From NCBI GenBank assembly GCA_902470805.1, contig CABRHX010000022.1, positions 1-32,432 of the forward strand: 32,432 nucleotides of DNA. Reading direction: 5' to 3'. A program made the translations under genes and the position numbers. Shown here in pieces: positions 30,625 to 32,432 of this stretch; within the stretch, counting starts at the first letter, position 1; every line of letters starts with the position of its first letter. The DNA is from an uncultured Collinsella sp. GTDB taxonomy: Bacteria > Actinomycetota > Coriobacteriia > Coriobacteriales > Coriobacteriaceae. The notes under the pieces were generated by a model, which did not search any database, had not been told where the DNA came from, and saw only the letters and a program-made list of their open reading frames with translations.

Positions 30625-31560
30625 ATGATTCTGACCGTTACCATGAACCCGTCGATTGATACGCGCTATCAGCTCGATAAGCTGATCATCGACGATGTTA
30701 ACCGTGTGACGCCCGAAAAGACCGCTGGCGGCAAGGGCCTCAACGTGAGCCGTGTGCTGCTGCAGTTGGGCGACGATGTGCTCGCGACCGGTCTGCTCGG
30801 CGGTCACATGGGTGCCTATATGGCCGAGCTCATGGATGCCGATGGCGTCAAGAACGACTTTGTGCCCATCGCTGGCGAGACACGCATCTGCCTGAATATC
30901 CTGCACGAGGGCAACCAGACCGAGCTGCTGGAGAGCGGCCCGCAGATCGCCCCGGCCGAGCTCGAGGCCTTTACGGCCAAGTTCGCCGAGCTTGCAGCGA
31001 AGGCGGACGTTGTGACGCTTTCGGGCTCGCTGCCGCGCGGCGTCGATGCCGGCTACTATGCCGAGCTCGTCAAGATCGCTGAGGAGGCGGGCGCCAAGGT
31101 GCTGCTCGACACCTCGGGTGCATCGCTGGAGGCCGCGCTGGAGTCCGACGCTAAGCCTGAGCTCGTAAAGCCCAACCTGACCGAGATTAACGGCCTGCTG
31201 GGTACGTCCTTTACGACCGATGATGTCGATGCCCTGCGCGAGGCGCTTGCCGCCGATGACCGTTTTGCCGGTATCCCCTGGGTTGTCGTTTCGATGGGCG
31301 CTGCCGGTTCGGTGGGCTTCCATGAGGGCCGCGCGTTCCGCGCCAAGACGCCCGCGATTGCGGCTGTGAACGCGACGGGTTCCGGTGACTCGACCATTGC
31401 CGGTTTTGCGCATGCCATTGCTGCTGGTGCCGACGACGTCACGGTGCTCAAGACCGCCAATACCTGCGGCAAGCTCAACGCCATGGATCCCAAGACCGGC
31501 CACCTGGTCATGGACCGCTGGGACGAGGTCTACAACAGCGTTGTCGTGACTGAACTGTAG
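30625..31560 (+). CDS. lacC: Tagatose-6-phosphate kinase
   Basis: Phosphorylates D-tagatose-6-phosphate to the 1,6-bisphosphate. A 311-residue PfkB-family kinase: MILTVTMNPSIDTRYQLDKL at the start, GGKGLNVSRVLLQLGD (substrate end), GGHMGAYM, GETRICLNILHEGNQTELLE, LSGSLPRGVDAGYY, KPNLTEINGLLG and the catalytic NATGSGDSTIAGFA, with the base Asp255. The similarity in several blocks (for example NPSID, HEGNQTELLESGP) is to LacC, although 1-phosphofructokinases are close relatives, so FruK activity is the alternative. ATG 30625 has CAGGAG upstream. It ends the lac gene set. The next enzyme, LacD (tagatose-1,6-bisphosphate aldolase), is not in the window. Confidence 0.87.
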   Translation: MILTVTMNPSIDTRYQLDKLIIDDVNRVTPEKTAGGKGLNVSRVLLQLGDDVLATGLLGGHMGAYMAELMDADGVKNDFVPIAGETRICLNILHEGNQTELLESGPQIAPAELEAFTAKFAELAAKADVVTLSGSLPRGVDAGYYAELVKIAEEAGAKVLLDTSGASLEAALESDAKPELVKPNLTEINGLLGTSFTTDDVDALREALAADDRFAGIPWVVVSMGAAGSVGFHEGRAFRAKTPAIAAVNATGSGDSTIAGFAHAIAAGADDVTVLKTANTCGKLNAMDPKTGHLVMDRWDEVYNSVVVTEL

Positions 31561-31590
31561 GGTTACGCGGTTTTACCAAACCGCGTAACC
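31561..31590. terminator. Perfect inverted repeat after lacC
   Basis: GGTTACGCGGTTT (31561-31573) pairs with AAACCGCGTAACC (31578-31590), loop of 4 nt, starting directly after the stop codon. It lacks a T tract downstream, but the position fits a transcription end or a 3' stabilising hairpin. Confidence 0.6.
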
Positions 31591-31602
31591 AGCCGACGCT
31601 GC

Positions 31603-31701
31603 AAGCCCGCCAGAGCGGCAATCTGCCTTTCAGCTTCGGCGGCATGACCAGAAGGTCAATGCCGCCTCGCTTCAAGGCACCTTGCTCGCTTTGGCGGGCT
31701 T
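31603..31701. repeat. Long imperfect hairpin
   Basis: Outer arms AAGCCCGCCA (31603-31612) and TGGCGGGCTT (31692-31701) enclose an inner hairpin GGCGGCATGACC (31638-31649) / GGTCAATGCCGCC (31654-31666). The whole region of about 100 nt could fold into one long structure. It does not fit a terminator and resembles a small palindromic mobile element. Confidence 0.6.
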
Positions 31702-31729
31702 TCGCTGTCGTGGCCAAAACATCGGCGTG

Positions 31730-31805
31730 GTCATTGGGGACGTTCTTAAATGACTGCGGCAGATAGGGACGTTCCTTTTCTGCCGGCAGTTTGGGACACT
31801 CCTTA
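31730..31805 (+). repeat. GGGGAC-type repeat cluster, right copy
   Basis: GTCATTGGGGACGTTCTT (31730-31747), GGGACGTTCCTTT (31766-31778) and GGGACACTCCTTA (31793-31805) are three imperfect tandem copies of the same box. The first also occurs at 27041. Short repeats of this kind often sit beside REP-type elements. No transposase gene is near. Confidence 0.5.
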
Positions 31806-31827
31806 CGGGACACCCCCTCCACAGCGC

Positions 31828-32397
31828 CTATGCCAGCTTGTCGATTTGCCCAATCTCCCAGAGCGGAATGTTGACGAGCGTGCCCTCGTCTCTATATGCC
31901 GCTAACGATGTTCTCACGCAGCGCTCGAGCTTGAACTTCTCGCAGGCAATCCTCAGGCTCTTTGCTTTGAGGTTCTCTGCCGCCTTGACCTCGAGCGGAA
32001 GCACGGTCCCCGCATGGTCGATGGCAAAGTCAGTCTCTGCATTGCCGGAGGAGGATGACCAATACGCGGGAGTTTTGCCTTGGAGCAAAAGCTCCTGTGC
32101 GACGTATTGCTCGGTCAGTGAGCCTTTGAACTCCGTAAAAACAGCGGGCCCGTTCAGAACAATGGCTGGCGAGAGGCCGGAGAGTGCTCCGAGGATGCCG
32201 GTGTCGATGCAGAACAGCTTGAAGCCCGAGAGATCCTCGTAGCTTGTGAGCGGTGCTCTTAGGGCGGAAACACGTGGTACCTTATGAACGATTCCATAGT
32301 CCATGAGCCACCGGAGGCTTTCCTCAAAATCGCGTGCGCGCGCCCCGGGACGGAGCGCACCGTAGACGAACTTCTTGTTAATATGAGCAGGACATTG
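31828..32397 (-). pseudogene. DUF4143 ATPase, 3' part with a disrupted 5' end
   Basis: The C-terminal part of an AAA-ATPase of the DUF4143 group (large family of gut bacterial ATPases with a C-terminal PD-(D/E)XK-like domain). From the ATG at 32304 it reads MDYGIVHKVPRV, LTSYEDLSGFKLFCIDTGIL, FTEFKGSLTEQYVAQELLLQ, then the nuclease-like ETDFAIDHAGTVLPLEVKAA and a final NIPLWEIGQIDKLA. Family text continues upstream of that ATG (NKKFVYGALRPGARARDFEE) to a TGA at 32400-32398 without any start codon. A 1-nt loss in a C run near 32391 would join it to DNVPAH text in another frame. So the gene is frameshifted or truncated; the N-terminal ATPase part, if present, lies beyond the window. Confidence 0.75.
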
Positions 32398-32432
32398 TCA
32401 AGAGGCAAAATCGGGCCTGGCCCCAACGATAT

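Noticed and set aside
1..32432. tRNA, rRNA or riboswitch genes
   Set aside because: No cloverleaf-type sequence with the conserved GTTCRA arm, no rRNA segment and no known riboswitch core was seen in any gap.

Overview
The window looks like a chromosomal segment of a GC-rich gut actinobacterium of the class Coriobacteriia. Collinsella or a close relative is my best guess, from the GC-rich codon use and the gene content; this is inference, as no rRNA or other marker is present. Most of it is a large lactose/galactoside PTS and tagatose-6-phosphate regulon of the type best known from lactococci and staphylococci. It is interrupted by a roughly 8.7 kb defence and phage-remnant island.

Layout. 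(1) 276-2299: a galactose mutarotase gene (galM-like, leftward) divergent from a DeoR-family regulator resembling LacR. (2) 2341-2902: a leftward YefM/Phd-RelE/ParE type toxin-antitoxin pair. (3) About 2971-11658: the island. It holds an excisionase-like HTH protein, an EcoRII-like type II restriction-modification pair whose methyltransferase carries an N-terminal HTH, a small unknown gene, a four-gene ABC-three-component (ABC-3C) type operon, a decayed phage segment (scaffold-like piece joined to a DUF285/BspA-like piece), a phage-type repressor with a divergent small membrane protein, and a short Cys-rich ORF. A 13-bp direct repeat lies at both ends, and removing the island would rebuild one complete palindromic repeat unit. 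(4) 11646-26334: three consecutive cassettes. Each has a leftward operon of a LacG-type 6-phospho-beta-galactosidase and a LacE-type PTS EIICB, with a divergent LacI-family regulator. Cassettes are separated by a composite palindromic repeat (three copies) and strong terminators. (5) 26549-31560: rightward lacF (the only EIIA in the window), an unknown membrane protein, lacA, lacB, lacX and lacC. (6) The right edge holds a long imperfect hairpin, dispersed GGGGAC repeats and a DUF4143 ATPase remnant.

How the genes work together. Three EIICB permeases, probably all phosphorylated by the single LacF, would import different beta-galactosides as 6-phospho sugars. Three LacG paralogues would hydrolyse them. 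LacAB isomerises galactose-6-phosphate to tagatose-6-phosphate and LacC phosphorylates it. The aldolase LacD is not in the window. GalM and LacX would interconvert sugar anomers. Two control layers are visible: palindromic LacI-type sites next to cassettes 2 and 3 (weaker at cassette 1), and a near-identical 20-bp box in front of lacR and lacF with weaker relatives before lacA and lacX, a candidate LacR regulon.
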